Part shown: in pieces, positions 11,880-24,060 of the stretch
Layout of the letters: each line of letters begins with the position of its first letter
Position numbering within the stretch: the stretch's first letter is position 1
Origin: Benincasa hispida
Lineage: Eukaryota > Streptophyta > Magnoliopsida > Cucurbitales > Cucurbitaceae
Length of the DNA: 64,000 nucleotides
Reading direction: 5' to 3'
Assembly (NCBI RefSeq): GCF_009727055.1
Contig: NC_052357.1
Location: 19,515,114 to 19,579,113, forward strand
The notes under the pieces: generated by a model
What the model was told of the DNA's origin: nothing
What the model saw: the letters and a program-made list of their open reading frames with translations, nothing else
Database searches by the model: none
Position numbers and translations under genes: made by a program

Positions 11880-12235
11880 TATTATAAATATTATGATAAT
11901 AGATGCCCATTAGATGCTCATGCTTTTGTCCATTAACCACGTGTCATACTCTCATTTCCCAAAGTATTGTCTATGTGTTTCAACTTTGCACATTATCAGT
12001 GTCCATGTAATCTACCTTCTACTTGTCAAATTGATAAATAGTGGCATTTGGTGGGTTTTAGAATACGAGCAAAATCCATGAAAATTGGAGAAAAGTGGAG
12101 ATTGTAGAGAAATTCCTTATTCCTTATTTTATTATTTTATTTTATTTTATTTATTTATATATTATGTCTAATTTATTTTAATATTATATTTTATTCGTAT
12201 CTGTATTCTTGTTATGCTCTCTCAAGTTCACAACA
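11880..12235 (+). repeat. Short 3' LTR of element J
   Basis: About 356 bp beginning TATTATAAATATT (the TG start is mutated to TA) and ending ...AGTTCACAACA. It follows the PPT directly. The right edge is placed on the CA terminus and is uncertain by a few bases, since the partner LTR is not in the window. Confidence 0.65.
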
Positions 12236-12289
12236 CATGTAAATATTTTTTATTATTATTTTTTAAAAAAATACCCTTAGGAAATTAAT

Positions 12290-12960
12290 TACTCAAAATA
12301 TAGTTTTTGATCTATACAATTTTGGTTTGAATCTTATTTTTGGTCACTGAACTTTGAATGATGTTTTATTTTGGTATCTATACTTTTAGAAATGTCTGTT
12401 TTAGCCCCTAAACTTTGAATATTGTTTTATTCACGTTCCTAAATTTTTAAAAATGTCCATTTAGTCCTGAACTTTTTAAAAGTGCTTATTTTTTTTTTGA
12501 TATATTAAGAATTTGTTAACTATTTAACAAAATGGCGAGATTACTTGTATTTTTGGATAACAAGGCTACCAAATAAGTTAGTTATGCTAAAAAAATATGA
12601 AATTTCAAGTTTAAATAAGGTGGCAAAGTGGAAGAATTTAAAAGATACTTTTAGTTCAAAATTTTAGTTATTTTAGCATGTTGGTTGTTGGCATTTTACT
12701 TCACCTTTCTTGCTCAGTACATCACAAGCTCCCCACATTTCAATTGAAGAGTCAACATAATTTAATAGTAGGGACTAAAATAAGTTTTTTTTTTCTTTTT
12801 CTTTTTTTAAAGTTTAAGGACTAAAATGAATGTTTTTGAAAATTTAGGGATCAATATAGAACAAGATTCAAAGTTTAGGGACTAAAATAGGATTTAAAAT
12901 ATACATTTTTTTTTTAGTTCATTGATCTATACAATCAATACCATGTTTAGAGACCAATCT
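12290..12960. repeat. Foldback repeat with long imperfect inverted arms
   Basis: The left arm (about 12300-12490) repeats phrases such as GTCACTGAACTTTGAA and CCCCTAAACTTTGAAT. The right arm (about 12770-12905) holds the inverted versions: AAAGTTTAAGGACTAAAAT and CAAAGTTTAGGGACTAAAAT. The arms could pair over more than 100 bp. No coding region or clear TSD was found. This is a common plant foldback type, often classed as Mutator-like or MITE. Confidence 0.6.
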
Positions 12961-13624
12961 ATATTTTGATGAAATTTATTGACCATTTATATAATTTATG
13001 TTTTTGGGAAATTATTCATTTACAACATTGAACTAATAATTGTATCAATTTAAATCATTCAATTCTAAACTAATAATTGCATCATTTTAAATCCTGAATT
13101 TTTATAGACATCGCGTGAGACCTATATTTTTTTTCAATTAAACCCCTAAAGTCTTATAAAAAAAAAAAAAAAATTTAAAATGAGGTTGTTTCTTAAATGA
13201 TTTCTTTAAAGTGTGACTATTTCATATAATTTTTCCTTTGTCTGGGTTATATGCTTAAATTCAATACTATCCTACTTAATAATAGTACTGAAGTTTTATG
13301 TTCTATTTTGCTTTTATAATAAAATAAGTCTTTAATTAACATCAATTATGAAAATTATAAGGATATAGATTCCATTTTTTAAAGGGGTGTTTTATATGCT
13401 AAAAGGAAATAGTAAAAATCGGAATAGTAAAATCTTTAACTATGATACTAAGAAATTTAACAAGAGGATTTAGCGTACGTTTGAATGTGAATTGAAATGA
13501 AATTCATACAACCATATTATAAAATTGATGTCTAGTTTAAGAGAATAAGAAAATTTATAAATATTCATCGAAAAATTTAATTTGTATTGAAATTATATAT
13601 TTTTACATGGAATTATATTAGATA
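12961..13624. other. AT-rich intergenic DNA
   Basis: No gene or transposon domain is visible. It contains a local imperfect duplication of AACTAATAATTGYATCA with flanks (13032-13095) and homopolymer tracts. 13625-13629 (TTGTC) is the probable TSD of element E. Confidence 0.5.
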
Positions 13625-13629
13625 TTGTC

Positions 13630-15157
13630 TGTGGGATAATATTTGTGAGAAATATGTGTTGGCGTTTTGACCCTTAATCTCAAATTAATCAATTTTAATT
13701 AATTAATTAATGTTTTGATGATAACAAACTTGTTTTTATTTATCAACAATTTGAGTGTTTTGAAGTATCTATTGCGTAAAGCTCGAAACAACGGTTCCAA
13801 CGCAATTTAAACCACTCAAATATGAGTTCAAACGAAGAATATATGACCAAAACAAGCTTAATAGAAAAATTCGAGCTGATGACGTGATATAAGTTTTCTT
13901 ATGGAGTGACACATGGTGGACTTTTGATTTTAAAATGAAAATGAATTAAAAAGAAATTGAATTAATATTATTTTATGTTTATGTTTAACGTCTAGTTTTT
14001 GACACATGGTGAATATTTGTTTTTTATTGGTTTGTAAAAGAAATGATTGAAAAAGATATATATATATATATATAGTTGAGTTTAAATCTCCACCATTCCA
14101 TTTTCTTTTACCAATATCCAATGACCCAAATTGAATGTGATTTTCACCAACTTCCCTCTCTTTTTAAACATTTCATCTTCTCCAATTTTAATAATAATTT
14201 TTATTATTTTCAATCCCCCATAACTCATTAAGCTACCATTATTGCTCTCTCTCCAAGCTTCATTTTTTTTTTTCATTTTCTTCGTGAGAGAGATATTTTA
14301 TGTTTTGAGGATTGATTCATTGAGTGCTAAATTTGTAAATCTACTCTTTAAGAGAGGTTTTCTCATATTGTTCTTCATTTCCTTGCTCTTCATCGATAAA
14401 AAGAGTGGTTATAATGGTTTGATCCTTAGCTATAGAAAGGATCAGGTTTGTTCGTGCACTCGAAAAAAGAACGTTAAGTAGTTCGACTCTAAGTCGTGGA
14501 AAGAGTCAGGTTTGAGTGACAAACCCAAGAGGAGCTTGGGAAGTGGATGTAGGCCGATTGTGCCGAACCACTATAAAATTCTCAGTGTCACTTTCTCTAT
14601 CCATCAACTATTTAATTTTGCAATTGATTTGTTCTTAATTTTTATTACTTGAAATTATTTGCAATTTTTAATCTTAAATTTAATTACTCATATATGTTTA
14701 TTTTGATTGATAGTTCTTAAATTTATATATCCTTTACCAATTCTTTTATTAGATTTAAAAATGGATAATTCTTATAAATAGAAAAATCTAAAAAATATTT
14801 ACACTTTATAACAAAAAGTTCAAAAGTGTAAATATTTTTAAATATCTTTTTTTATATTTAAAAGGACTCCCTTAAAAATTGTGTTTTAAAGTGTGATGGT
14901 TAATTTCTTATTTAATTTAAAGTGAAATTATTTGTATAAATTTATTGTTTAAATTATTTGTTAGCAAAAAGTTTGTTAATTTGTTTAATTGGACTCATAT
15001 TAGTAAAAAATTTTAATCAGTTTGATTAAACCATATTCACCCTCTTCTAGGATTGTCATACCAATCCTACAATATGTGGGTTATTAAGGGTTATTGAGAG
15101 TTTCTTGTAATCTATTTTTGGCATCCTCAGATATATAAATACATTACTCTTTTCTCA
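13630..15157 (+). repeat. 5' LTR of E (13630-13656 and 15072-15157), interrupted
   Basis: TGTGGGATAATATTTGTGAGAAATATG, then after the insert GGGTTATTAAGGGTTATTGAGAG and ATATATAAATAC. The same words occur in order in the 3' LTR at 48332-48485. Its last ~45 bp and the PBS are not recognisable. Confidence 0.75.
13657..15071 (+). mobile_element. Solo LTR inside the 5' LTR of E
   Basis: 1,415 bp beginning TGTTGGCGTTTTGACCC and ending ...CATACCAATCCTACA, with a perfect TSD ATATG (13652-13656, 15072-15076). It has no PPT or coding domain. The end CACCCTCTTCTAGGATTG resembles LTR ends of other plant copia families. A (TA)n tract lies at about 14055-14073. The family differs from the two LTR families common elsewhere in the window. 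Short frames at 13930-14481 are not convincing. Confidence 0.85.
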
Positions 15158-15960
15158 GATCCAGATCCAGTGGAAAGCCAACCGTGTCTTAGATCCGCCT
15201 TTGTCAGTTCTCCCACTGTCGAAGCATTTGTTGCAGTGCTCATTCGTCAAAGCATTTGGCCCTGGAGATTCGAGCCGAAGTCGAGCCATCCCTTTAGTTG
15301 AGCCAAGTCGCACCACGCCATTCGAGCTGAGCTGAATCTCTCCAGCCAAGTCGAGCCGCACTGAATTGAGCTCAAGCAGTGCTGATTAGTTGCTCATTTT
15401 GTTTAACCTGGTTCAACTTAATTAGACCGATCTGGTTCATTTAGCCAATTTCGTTTAGCCTGGCTTATTTTTGGTGCACTGGTTTTGATTTCCAGTCTTG
15501 ATCACATTAGTTTATCCGTTGTGGTTGCTTCCGATGTTCTCTCTTATAATGGAAAAGTCTTCTACATCAGTTCATTACGAAAATTAAGCAGTATATGGTC
15601 ATAACGTTATTAATTGTCCTACAATTAAGTGCAAGTATTGCCACAAACGTGGTCACATTTTGATCAATTATTCTATCTGACCACCTCGAGTCTTGGATAG
15701 ATCCATCAACCTAAAGGATATGTCTCACGTTGATTCCTCACCTATTTTTGTAGCTGCCTCCTCCTTTACTGACCCTTCTTCTCTTAGGTTTCCAATCCAT
15801 ACCATTCTAGACTCCTTAGAACGAGTCATTTTCTCGAACTCCTCTGACCTTGTAGCCAAATTAGGTAATTCTTGGCTTTTTGACTTTGTCTACTGTAAAC
15901 ATATGACCTCTAATATTTCACTGATGCCTTCCCCTCGAAGGAATCGAATTCCCGCAGAAG
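15158..15960 (+). pseudogene. E gag zinc knuckle and protease remnant
   Basis: 15158-15600 has no recognisable gag; 15270-15375 is a low-complexity run of GAGCCRAGTC-like words. 15630-15671 encodes C-K-Y-C-H-K-R-G-H-I-L-I-N-Y, a CX2CX4HX4C zinc knuckle whose last Cys is now Tyr. After a stop, an open frame from 15693 covers the linker and the protease start: W-L-F-D-F-V-Y-C-K-H-M-T, which keeps the catalytic Asp but has lost the D-S-G/A context. The frame runs into an LTR at 15961. Most of gag appears deleted. Confidence 0.75.
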
Positions 15961-16852
15961 TGTGTGAATACCTTGCATTTAGACATTCGTTTCTTATGGA
16001 AACAAAAATAAATAAAGCATGCATTTGTAGGATAAACATTCAAACAAAACCATAAGCATGCTAGAAAAGAGGAAAAAGAGAAGAAATCAAAACTCACATT
16101 TGTTGATTCCTCTAGCTTTCTTCGTCCACCGTTATCAACAATCCCGAACTTCTCCAAGAATAAGGACACCACCAACAAAGTTACCTTGATATTCTCTAGG
16201 ATTCTAAAAGAACTTGGAAGAGTGGTCTTCAAGAACTTTTTAGGAGAAAAAAGGGAAGATAATTTCTAGAGAGAAGTTAGAGAAAATGTGGAGGTTGGAA
16301 GTTAGGATTTTGTGTCTCTAAGTATTTTCCTATATACCCCAATTAATTAAATAACCTTTATTTAATTAATTGGGACATTATTAAATGATTGTATATTAAA
16401 TCTTATGTACTATATATATATATATATAATTAATTAATTAGTATAAATATCATATATTTATACTAATCTCCAATCTCCATAATTTCTTAGTCAATTAATT
16501 AACCATTAATTAATCAATTAAATAACTATATTACATCATCTTTAATATGGAGTTAACTTCACATATTTATATGTATACATCTCTTTATTAATCCAATTCA
16601 TATAAATCTAATATTTGAATCTTATTCAAATATCTCTCTCTTAAATAATTTGGATTATAGATCATATATATACTTAACCATTATATATTAATCGCATTAA
16701 TATAAAATTCCCTCATTTGATTTGAACAATTTAAATCATTCCTCATTACTATCCTTTAGTGAGCTAACAAAGGAACCTTATGGACCTACAGATTAAAAAC
16801 TCCAATGATATGAGATTAATTGATTAAACTTCTTTAATCCAATTAATCAATA
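15961..16852 (-). repeat. LTR of element F, PBS-proximal half
   Basis: Begins TGTGTGAATACC on the plus strand, right after E protease. It continues colinearly with the LTR piece at 35316-35760. The other half is at 22836-23765; the two together give about 1.82 kb, the normal length for the family. Element B separates them. Contains a (TA)n tract at about 16408-16428. Confidence 0.7.
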
Positions 16853-18883
16853 TGATGGAGTTGATATTCAACATATGGAAGCTATTAGGATCCTAAAAAC
16901 TCTAACCATCAATTTAGTGGATTAGCATACATGTTCACGATAATAACAGAAATAGGATTTCTAGAATACAACCTTTGATAAATCCTTTTGATTGCTTCAA
17001 ATCTCCATGAATTTCTTCTCCAAATCTTTGAGTAGACTACCACAAAAGTCATCTCTACTATTCTCAGGCCTTAAACTAGACCGTGGGATCCAAATTGAGA
17101 GAGATTTAGAAGGATTATGAGAGTTGAAGAGATGGAAAAACTTGACAGAATTTCTTCTTCAATTTTCAGGTTGCATGAATGATTTTCCTTCAAATAAACA
17201 TTTATTTATTCAAATCTAACATGCAACTAAGTTAATGAGGGAGATTGACACTCAATCTTTCACTCAATTGAATGGATTAGGTGTAGGATAAAATGGAAAA
17301 AGTGGGAAAAACCCACTTTCCATTTTAAAACAATTTTCTTTTAATTTAATTTTTATTTTCAAATAAAATAAAATAAAATTAAAAAAACTTAATTTTTGAA
17401 TTTGAAATTTAAAATTCAAAATTATTTAAAATACTTTACTTTAAATAAATAAATTTAATTAATTAAATAATTTAATATCAAATATTAAATTAACTTAAAA
17501 CCTGATCCAAAATATGAATCCTTATTCATATAATTAATATTGAAATCTCATTTAAATATTTCCAAACTCTCCAAAACCATTTAATTCGTTAATTAAACAC
17601 TTGATTATATCAAATATAATAATCCAAACCCTAAATTAAATTTGAACATTTCAAATTCTCTCAACATGCTATTCTAAGGTTTAATCCTTTTACAAGCTAG
17701 TAGAGGAACCTAATGGACCTACAGATCATGAACTTCAACGATTTGAGATTAATTGGTTAAACTCTTTAAACCGAATTAATCAATATTCCGAGACACTTCA
17801 CTATAGCTTAGTAGTTGCACTCTCCTCACTGTAGATATATTTCTATCCACTTGATTTAACCATAATTAGTAAGTCAATCCTTCATAGATTGTTCATGTTT
17901 AAAGCTAGGTCAAATTATCGTTTTACCTCTATAGTATTTTCTTGCTCTTTATGTCTCCACTAACCCTCTAACGAACAATTAGTTTATGGTCCAACCAATA
18001 AACCGAGTCCCTCTTAGTTATAGAGAGAGCAGGGCCATTTGCTCAAGAATAGGAGTCAGTATTTAGGGAACAACCTACTAACCTTATGATGGGTAAAAGT
18101 GAATTATGTATTGCAATACTATGACCCCAACTATTTATTCAGTCTAACTCCTAAAATGGGAGGCTTATTGAGTGGCAATATTGAGCCACTTTCACACATA
18201 CAGATTAAGGATAATCCCGAATAAACAGAAATTCATAATTAGCTGGATTGAGATTGAGTTACCTTAGGTCATCAAATTGAAATAGTCAGTTTTGACAGTA
18301 AACGGTCGTTATAAAGAAAAGTGACTATTTCGTGGTCCGGTCTTATGCAAGCATCTTTTGCATAGGATGCCCCCACTCACATGTCTTCACATGAACGAAT
18401 TTAGGATTATATCGTTTGTATTAATGGGTCCTCCACTGAAAATTCTCAACGAGTTCCTCCAAAAGAATGTAGGTGGAAACCTCAGGGAGTACTCAATCAG
18501 TAATGTAATCCCATTAGAAATACTTGAGAAATGCTTAAATGAAAAAAGAAATACCATCTGTAATGAAAAGCAATAGTATGAAAGATACTTGGCAAAGCGG
18601 GTTGTATCCATAGTGTCCCTAGGATAAGGTACCCAACCATATCCATATACTTATAAATAATTTTGGCTATATACTCAAACTTGATCCTCTTTTATATCTC
18701 TACATAAAGTTTAAGTATTCATGTTATAGCCATGGGTTCATTGTTTATTGGATTTAGAAATCTATAAATGCAATTTACATATTCAATAACAACTTTATTG
18801 AAACAAAACCTCAATAACATCTTTATTGTGAATAGAATATGTTTAAAGTTTACGAACTTCGAGTTTTAAGACATTTCCAAACA
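16853..18883 (-). repeat. 3' LTR of element B
   Basis: 2,031 bp. The plus strand starts TGATGGAGTTGATATTC and ends ...ACATTTCCAAACA. It is similar end to end to the LTR at 45656-47542 (start TGAAGGAGTTGACATTC). It is immediately followed on the right by a PPT (complement of 18884-18898) and RNase H coding on the minus strand, so it is the 3' LTR of a minus-strand element. Confidence 0.85.
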
Positions 18884-18898
18884 AACTTCCACTTGGAC
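18884..18898 (-). other. Polypurine tract of element B
   Basis: Minus strand GTCCAAGTGGAAGTT abutting the 3' LTR. It corresponds to the GGACAAGTGGGAGAT tract of elements C, D and F. Confidence 0.75.
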
Positions 18899-19940
18899 TA
18901 AAACTCTAGTGGGTCTAAATATATACAAATATACAATGTTGAGTATGAGAGAATAAATACAATAAACTAGGGCATCAATATACCCATGAATTCTCCCACT
19001 TGCCTAGATTTATGAAGCTCGTAGTCCTAGTCCGACTAGGTGACCCTCGAACACTGTAGCCATAAGGGCATTTGTAAGTGGATCAGCTAAATTGTCTTCT
19101 GATTAATCAACGTGATGATTACATCTCCTCGGTGTACTATCTCCCTGATGAGATGGTACTTGCGCTCGATGTGCTTTCCGCGCTTATAGCTTCTTGGTTC
19201 TTTTGAGTCCACAACTGCTCCACTATTATCACAATAGAAGGTGATTGGCAGATGCATATTTGGAACCACTTCCAAATCGGTCAAGAACTTTATAAGCCAT
19301 ACTGCTTCTTTGGCTGCTTCACATGTAGCTACATATTCTGCTTCCATGGTGGAGTCAGCGATACAACTTTGCTTAATATTCCTCCATACTATAGCTCCTC
19401 CATTCAGAGTGAATATTGATCCCGAAGTAGATTTCCTAGAATCCACATCGATCTGAAAATCAGAATCAGTTTATCCAGTAAGAATCAAATCCTTAGAGCT
19501 ATACACGAGCATAGAGTCCCTTGTTCTTCGAAGATACTTGATGATGTTCTTAACAACAGTCTAATGACTATATCTAGGATTAGACTGAAACCTGTTGTTC
19601 CAATCGCATAACATATGTTTGGATGTGTACACAACATGGCATACATCAAACTCCCAATTGCTAATGCATAAGGAATTATTTTCATATCCTCAACTTCTTG
19701 AGATGTCTTAGGACATTGTTCCTTAGACAGATAAATTCCATGCCTAAAAGGTAATAAACCTATTTTGGAATTTTGCATTTTATATCTAAACAATGTCTTG
19801 TCTATATAAGATGGTTGAAATAGTGCTAACATTTTGTTCTTGTGATTCTGAACTATTTGGATTCCAAGAACATACTTGCATCTCCTAAATCTTTCATTTG
19901 AAATTGCGACGCTAGCTAGCAAGGAAGCCTACCTCATTCC
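18899..19940 (-). pseudogene. Copia RT C-terminus and RNase H (element B)
   Basis: Minus strand. The 19922-19485 frame is the RT thumb region (K-Y-V-L-G-I-Q-I, L-S-K-E-Q-C-P-K-T, S-L-M-Y-A-M-L-C-T-H-P). After a stop, 19446-19087 is RNase H with D-S-R-K-S-T-S-G-S-I-F, A-D-S-T-M-E-A-E-Y-V-A (catalytic Glu) and F-Y-C-D-N-S-G-A-V (catalytic Asp), then K-H-I-E-R-K-Y-H-L-I-R-E. It loses frame near 19087, but the region to 18899 still looks like the polyprotein end and 3' untranslated part. RT continues at 21856 beyond the inserted solo LTR. Confidence 0.88.
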
Positions 19941-21855
19941 TGTTGGGTTTTATGTCCTAAAACTCGTGGTTTGTAAATAATAAAACTTATTCTGAAAATT
20001 CAATAAGTTTTTATTGAATGTATGAATTGCTTATTTCGTTTTAGAAATAAATCCAATAAACTAAAAGATCCATGACTATTATATGAGTACTTGAACTTTA
20101 TGTGGAGACATAAAAGTGGACCAGGTTTAAGTAAAGAGTCAAAATGATCTATAGTATATGAATAAGGTTAGGTGCCTTATTCTGGAAACATTATCGGATG
20201 CGACTCACTCTGTAGTTGTTACAAGGAGCTGTAAAGTGCTACAAACGAAGTGATCCTAGTTCGTACATGTCATGACATGAGGAGTGGAGGCGTCCTATGC
20301 AATGAGTTTATACATGATCGAACCATGAAATAAGTCATTCTTACTTTATAACGTTGTTTACTGTTTAAGACTGACTATTTCAAAGCGATGACCCATATAA
20401 CTTGACCTTAATCCTGAGCTAACTATGAACTTCTGTTTATTCGGAATTATCCTTAGATTTGCATAGGTGGGGGTTAACTCAACAACGCCAGCTCAATAAA
20501 CCTCAATTTCAAGGGTAAGACCGGGTAGATAGTTGGGGACATAAGGTGCAAGATGGAATTCACTCCTACCCATTTTCAGGGATATTAGAGAGGTTGTTCC
20601 CTTAGGTGCTGACTTCGAGTCTTGAACAAGGGGCCCCACCCTCTTATTGGCCCGAGAAGGACTCGGTTTGTTGATCGGATCACAAACCAATTATTCATTA
20701 GAGGATCAGCGGGACTTAAGGAAGTGGAGGTAATCTCAAGGGCAAAACAACTATTTGACCCAACCGTTATTATGAATAACATGTGAAGAATTAACTTAAT
20801 AATCATGGTTATATCGTGTGAACATAATATATCTATAGTGAGGGGAGTGCAACTTTGGGCTCTAGTAGAGTGACTCAGTAGTTAACGAATGAGGGTTAAT
20901 TCGATGTAAAGAGTTTAGCCAATTAATCTCGGATCATTGGAGCCCATGATCTGGAGGTCCACAAGGTCTCCCTACTAGCTCATAAATGGATTAGCCTTAA
21001 AGTAGCGTGATAAGTTAATTTGAAACGTTCAAATTAGAATTAAGAGAATTAGTAATTATATGTGATATAATTACATGTTTAATTTTTGGAATTAAACGAA
21101 ATTGGAGAATCAATTAATATTTAAATATTAAATTCATGGAGAGGGATTCATGATTGTGGAATTAGTGTTAAATTAATTTAATATTTGATATTAAATTAAT
21201 TAGAATTAATTAAATTTTTTAATTATTTATTATTAATTTTATTAGAAAATTAAGTAACGTATTAATTTTGTAAAAATAATAAAGATTTCAATTTTGAAAA
21301 AAAAATTAGAAATCAATTAGAAATTCAATAATTGAAAAAAGATAGAAAATGGAAAATCTCAAGAAGTGTGATTTCTCCACTTTCAACCTAGTAGCTCATA
21401 CACATTCCACCATTATCCTGAGTCAATCTTCCAAGCATTAGGTGTAATTCATGCAGCAATGGAGTTTGCATGATAGTCTTGCAATAAATAGAGAAGATTG
21501 AAGTGGAATTCGGGCATTCAAAGGGTTGCATTTGGCTAAAAATTGTTGTGAAGAAGTGTTCTTCACAATCCTAAAACCGGTGATATTTTTCTCCAAATTC
21601 CCTTAATCCATGCTTATTTTGAGTCCCACAACTTAACCTAAGGCACCAAAAGGATAGTAGGGAAGGCCTTGAGGTGGTTTATAAGCTAATCTGGAGAAGA
21701 TTTACAGCTGAATTTGAGTTTTAAGAGGTTCTTCAAAGGTATGACATGAAAGCCTCTTACTAGTTTATGAGCATACTTAATTTAAAGCCAAAATTAATGA
21801 ATTAGAATGCTTAATGATCCGTTTTACTTCCGCTGCGTGTTTTCTAACTCTAACA
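19941..21855 (+). mobile_element. Solo LTR in RT of element B, perfect TSD
   Basis: 1,915 bp, TGTTGGGTTTTATGTCC ... TTTCTAACTCTAACA, flanked by ATTCC (19936-19940 and 21856-21860). It opposes the direction of B and interrupts RT just downstream of the Y-I-D-D motif. No internal domain is present. It is the cleanest reference copy of this LTR family in the window. Confidence 0.93.
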
Positions 21856-22495
21856 ATTCCCAATGAGTAAGATATCATCAATATATAGTACCAGAAAAAC
21901 TACAGTTTTGTTGACAATTTTCTTGTAAACACAAGGTTCTTCAACATTCTGTTTAAAGCCATAAGATATAATAGTAGTCTCAAATCTTATATTCCAGGAT
22001 CAAGATGCTTATTTTAACCCATAAATGGATCTTTTAAGCTTACAAACCTTTTGCTCTTGACCTTGTTTAATGAACCCTTCTGGTTGAGACATGTAGATAC
22101 TTTCTTCAAGATACCCATTCAGAAAAGCTGTCTTGACATCCATTTGCCATATCTCATAATCATAAAAGGCAGCAATCGATAAAAATATTCTAATAGACTT
22201 GATCATGGCAACAGGGGAGAAGGTTTCTTCATAGTCTACCCCCTCTCTTTAGGTAAATCCTTTTGCAACGAGTTTAGTTTTGTAGGTCTGTACCTTACCA
22301 GCTTGGTCTCATTTTCTCTTATAGACCCACTTACAACCAATAGGTTTTACCCCATCTCGTTGATCTACAAGTTCCATTTCAAGGTCCATGACTTTTATCC
22401 ATTGGTCTCTATCAACATCCTCCATTTCCTGTATAAAGGTCAATGGATCATTTAAGTCATCATCAGGTATGACGAATTGAGTTTCTATTAAACCC
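21856..22495 (-). pseudogene. Copia RT N-terminal half (element B)
   Basis: Minus strand, from 22495 down: [30 protein letters not shown], then after stops and a frame change D-V-K-T-A-F-L-N-G-Y-L-E-E (RT finger/palm) and S-I-Y-G-L-K. L-Y-I-D-D-I-L (catalytic Y-x-D-D) is encoded at about 21870-21892. A frameshift lies near 22206-22309. Upstream gag, protease and integrase of B are absent; the frame is joined instead to a displaced RNase H fragment at 22496. Confidence 0.85.
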
Positions 22496-22835
22496 ATGTA
22501 CTGGTCAACCGTGAAGGCCTTTTTAAATAGATCGGCTAACTTGTCTTCTGAGGCTATCTGCGTGACGATCACGTCTCCTCGATGTACTATCTTCTTGATG
22601 AGATGTTACTTGCGCTCAATATGCTTTCCATGCTTATGGCTTCTTGGTTCTTTTGAGTTCGTAACTGCTTCAATGTTATCACAATAGAGGGTGATTGGCA
22701 GATGAATATTTAGAACCCCTTCCAAATCAGTCAAGAACTTTTTAAGCCATACTCTTCTTTGGCTGCTTCACATACAGCTACATATTCTGCTTCTATGGTG
22801 GAGTCAGCGATACGAATTTGCTTAATATTCATTAA
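22496..22835 (-). pseudogene. Displaced RNase H fragment joined to RT start
   Basis: Minus strand: I-A-D-S-T-I-E-A-E-Y-V-A, L-Y-C-D-N, K-H-I-E-R-K, then V-I-V-T-Q-I-A-S-E-D-K-L-A-D-L-F. This is the C-terminal RNase H region, yet it sits upstream of RT and runs in frame into it (K-A-F-T-V then D-Q-Y-M-G-L). Domain order is therefore inverted relative to any copia element, which indicates a rearrangement junction. A one-base frame disturbance lies near 22745-22760. The right edge meets an LTR at an AATATT word shared by both sides. Confidence 0.8.
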
Positions 22836-23765
22836 CTATCGATCACTCTAGTAAAGATTGGTAACTGCACTTTTCGCAGTGTAGATATATTTCTATGTCC
22901 ATGGATATAACCAATCAACAGAGCAATGACCATTCACAAATGCTCATAACTATAGTTGGGTCAAAATATCGTTTTATCCCTATAGTTACATCTAACTCCT
23001 TAAGTACCACTGATTTCTCTAATGAAAAAAAAAATTATAATCCGACTATAAACTAACACCTTTCGATCCAGTGGAAGGTTAAGGCCTCATTGTTCAAGAC
23101 CCGGAACCAGCTATTAAGAGAGCAATTTTTCAACTTTCCCAAAGAATAGGAATGAATGAATTTCATCTTTTGTAGCTGTGTTCCTAGCTCCCTAATCAGA
23201 CAAATCCCCAAAATGGTAGATCTTATTGAGTCCACTATCATGGCCACTCTCACTCATAAAGATCAAAGAACTGCCATCATAAACATGAGTTCATAACTCA
23301 CTCAGGATTAAGGTCAAGTCTTCTATGGTCATCCTATGAAATGTAAGTCTCTTCTAGTAATGGTGTTATATAGAGAGTTTATTCATTTAGTGGTCTAGTC
23401 CTATACAAACTCTTTGTATAGAATATCTCCACTTTCATGTATCTACATGAACGATCTGGATCAGATCATTTGAAACACTTTGCAACAATTGTAACATCTA
23501 CAAAGCGAGTTGTATTCATAGTGTCACCAAGATAAGGTGCCCAATCTTATTCATCTACTACAGACCATTTAAGTTATCACTAAAACATGATCCACCTGTA
23601 TGTCTCCACATACATGTTTAAGTTTCATTAGTTAACCTTGGATCTTAGTTTATTGGATTCAATTAATGCAGTCTAAACGTCAATAAAATACCTCTTATTT
23701 ATTAGATACGTAATTTGTCTTTACAAACCACAAGATACATGAGGTTTAGGACATAAACTCCAACA
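22836..23765 (-). repeat. LTR of element F, PPT-proximal half
   Basis: Minus-strand LTR starting at 23765 (TGTTGGAGTTTATGTCC on the minus strand) right after a PPT. It is colinear with the LTRs of C, D and H for about 930 bp, then is cut by the rearranged B segment. The rest of the LTR is 15961-16852. Confidence 0.75.
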
Positions 23766-24060
23766 ATCTCCCACTTGTCCTAAAACGAGTAGGCTATACA
23801 GTATCAAATACATTACAATGAAATGGAGTATAAATAGTATCCAATACCATGAGTGGGATGTACAGTATCAAATACAATACAATAAATTAGGGCATATAAT
23901 ATACCCAACAAAATCTCTCACTTTCCCTAGATTAGGTAACTCATATCTCATAGACCCAGACTCTTTAGTGACCCTAAAAAGATTTAGCCGTGAGAACCTT
24001 TGTAAATGGATCAACAACGTTGTGCTCCAAGGGTTATACCTAGGTAAAGGGAGTCGAATA
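23766..24060 (-). pseudogene. PPT and polyprotein tail of element F
   Basis: 23766-23780 on the minus strand reads GGACAAGTGGGAGAT, the PPT of this family. Higher coordinates carry the decayed RNase H end and 3' untranslated part, colinear with the C and D elements (the region around their stop codon to PPT). It breaks at about 24060 where plus-strand RT of element C begins. Confidence 0.7.

Larger units (their letters stand above)
4253..12235 (+). mobile_element. Ty1/copia element J, 5'-truncated by A, nested inserts
   Basis: Old plus-strand copia element. Domains run in the canonical order: gag zinc-knuckle area, protease, integrase, RT, RNase H, PPT (11871-11879) and a short 3' LTR. It is interrupted by element A on the left, a solo LTR (5973-7969), a GC-rich insert (9902-10522) and a foldback element (10637-11677). 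Removing the last three rejoins reading frames and leaves TSDs, showing that J is the oldest layer here. Its 5' LTR should lie left of the window, beyond A. Confidence 0.85.

Noticed and set aside
15155..15361. 68-residue minus-strand frame
   Set aside because: Produced by the GAGCC/AGTC word repeat in the E leader; no family resemblance.
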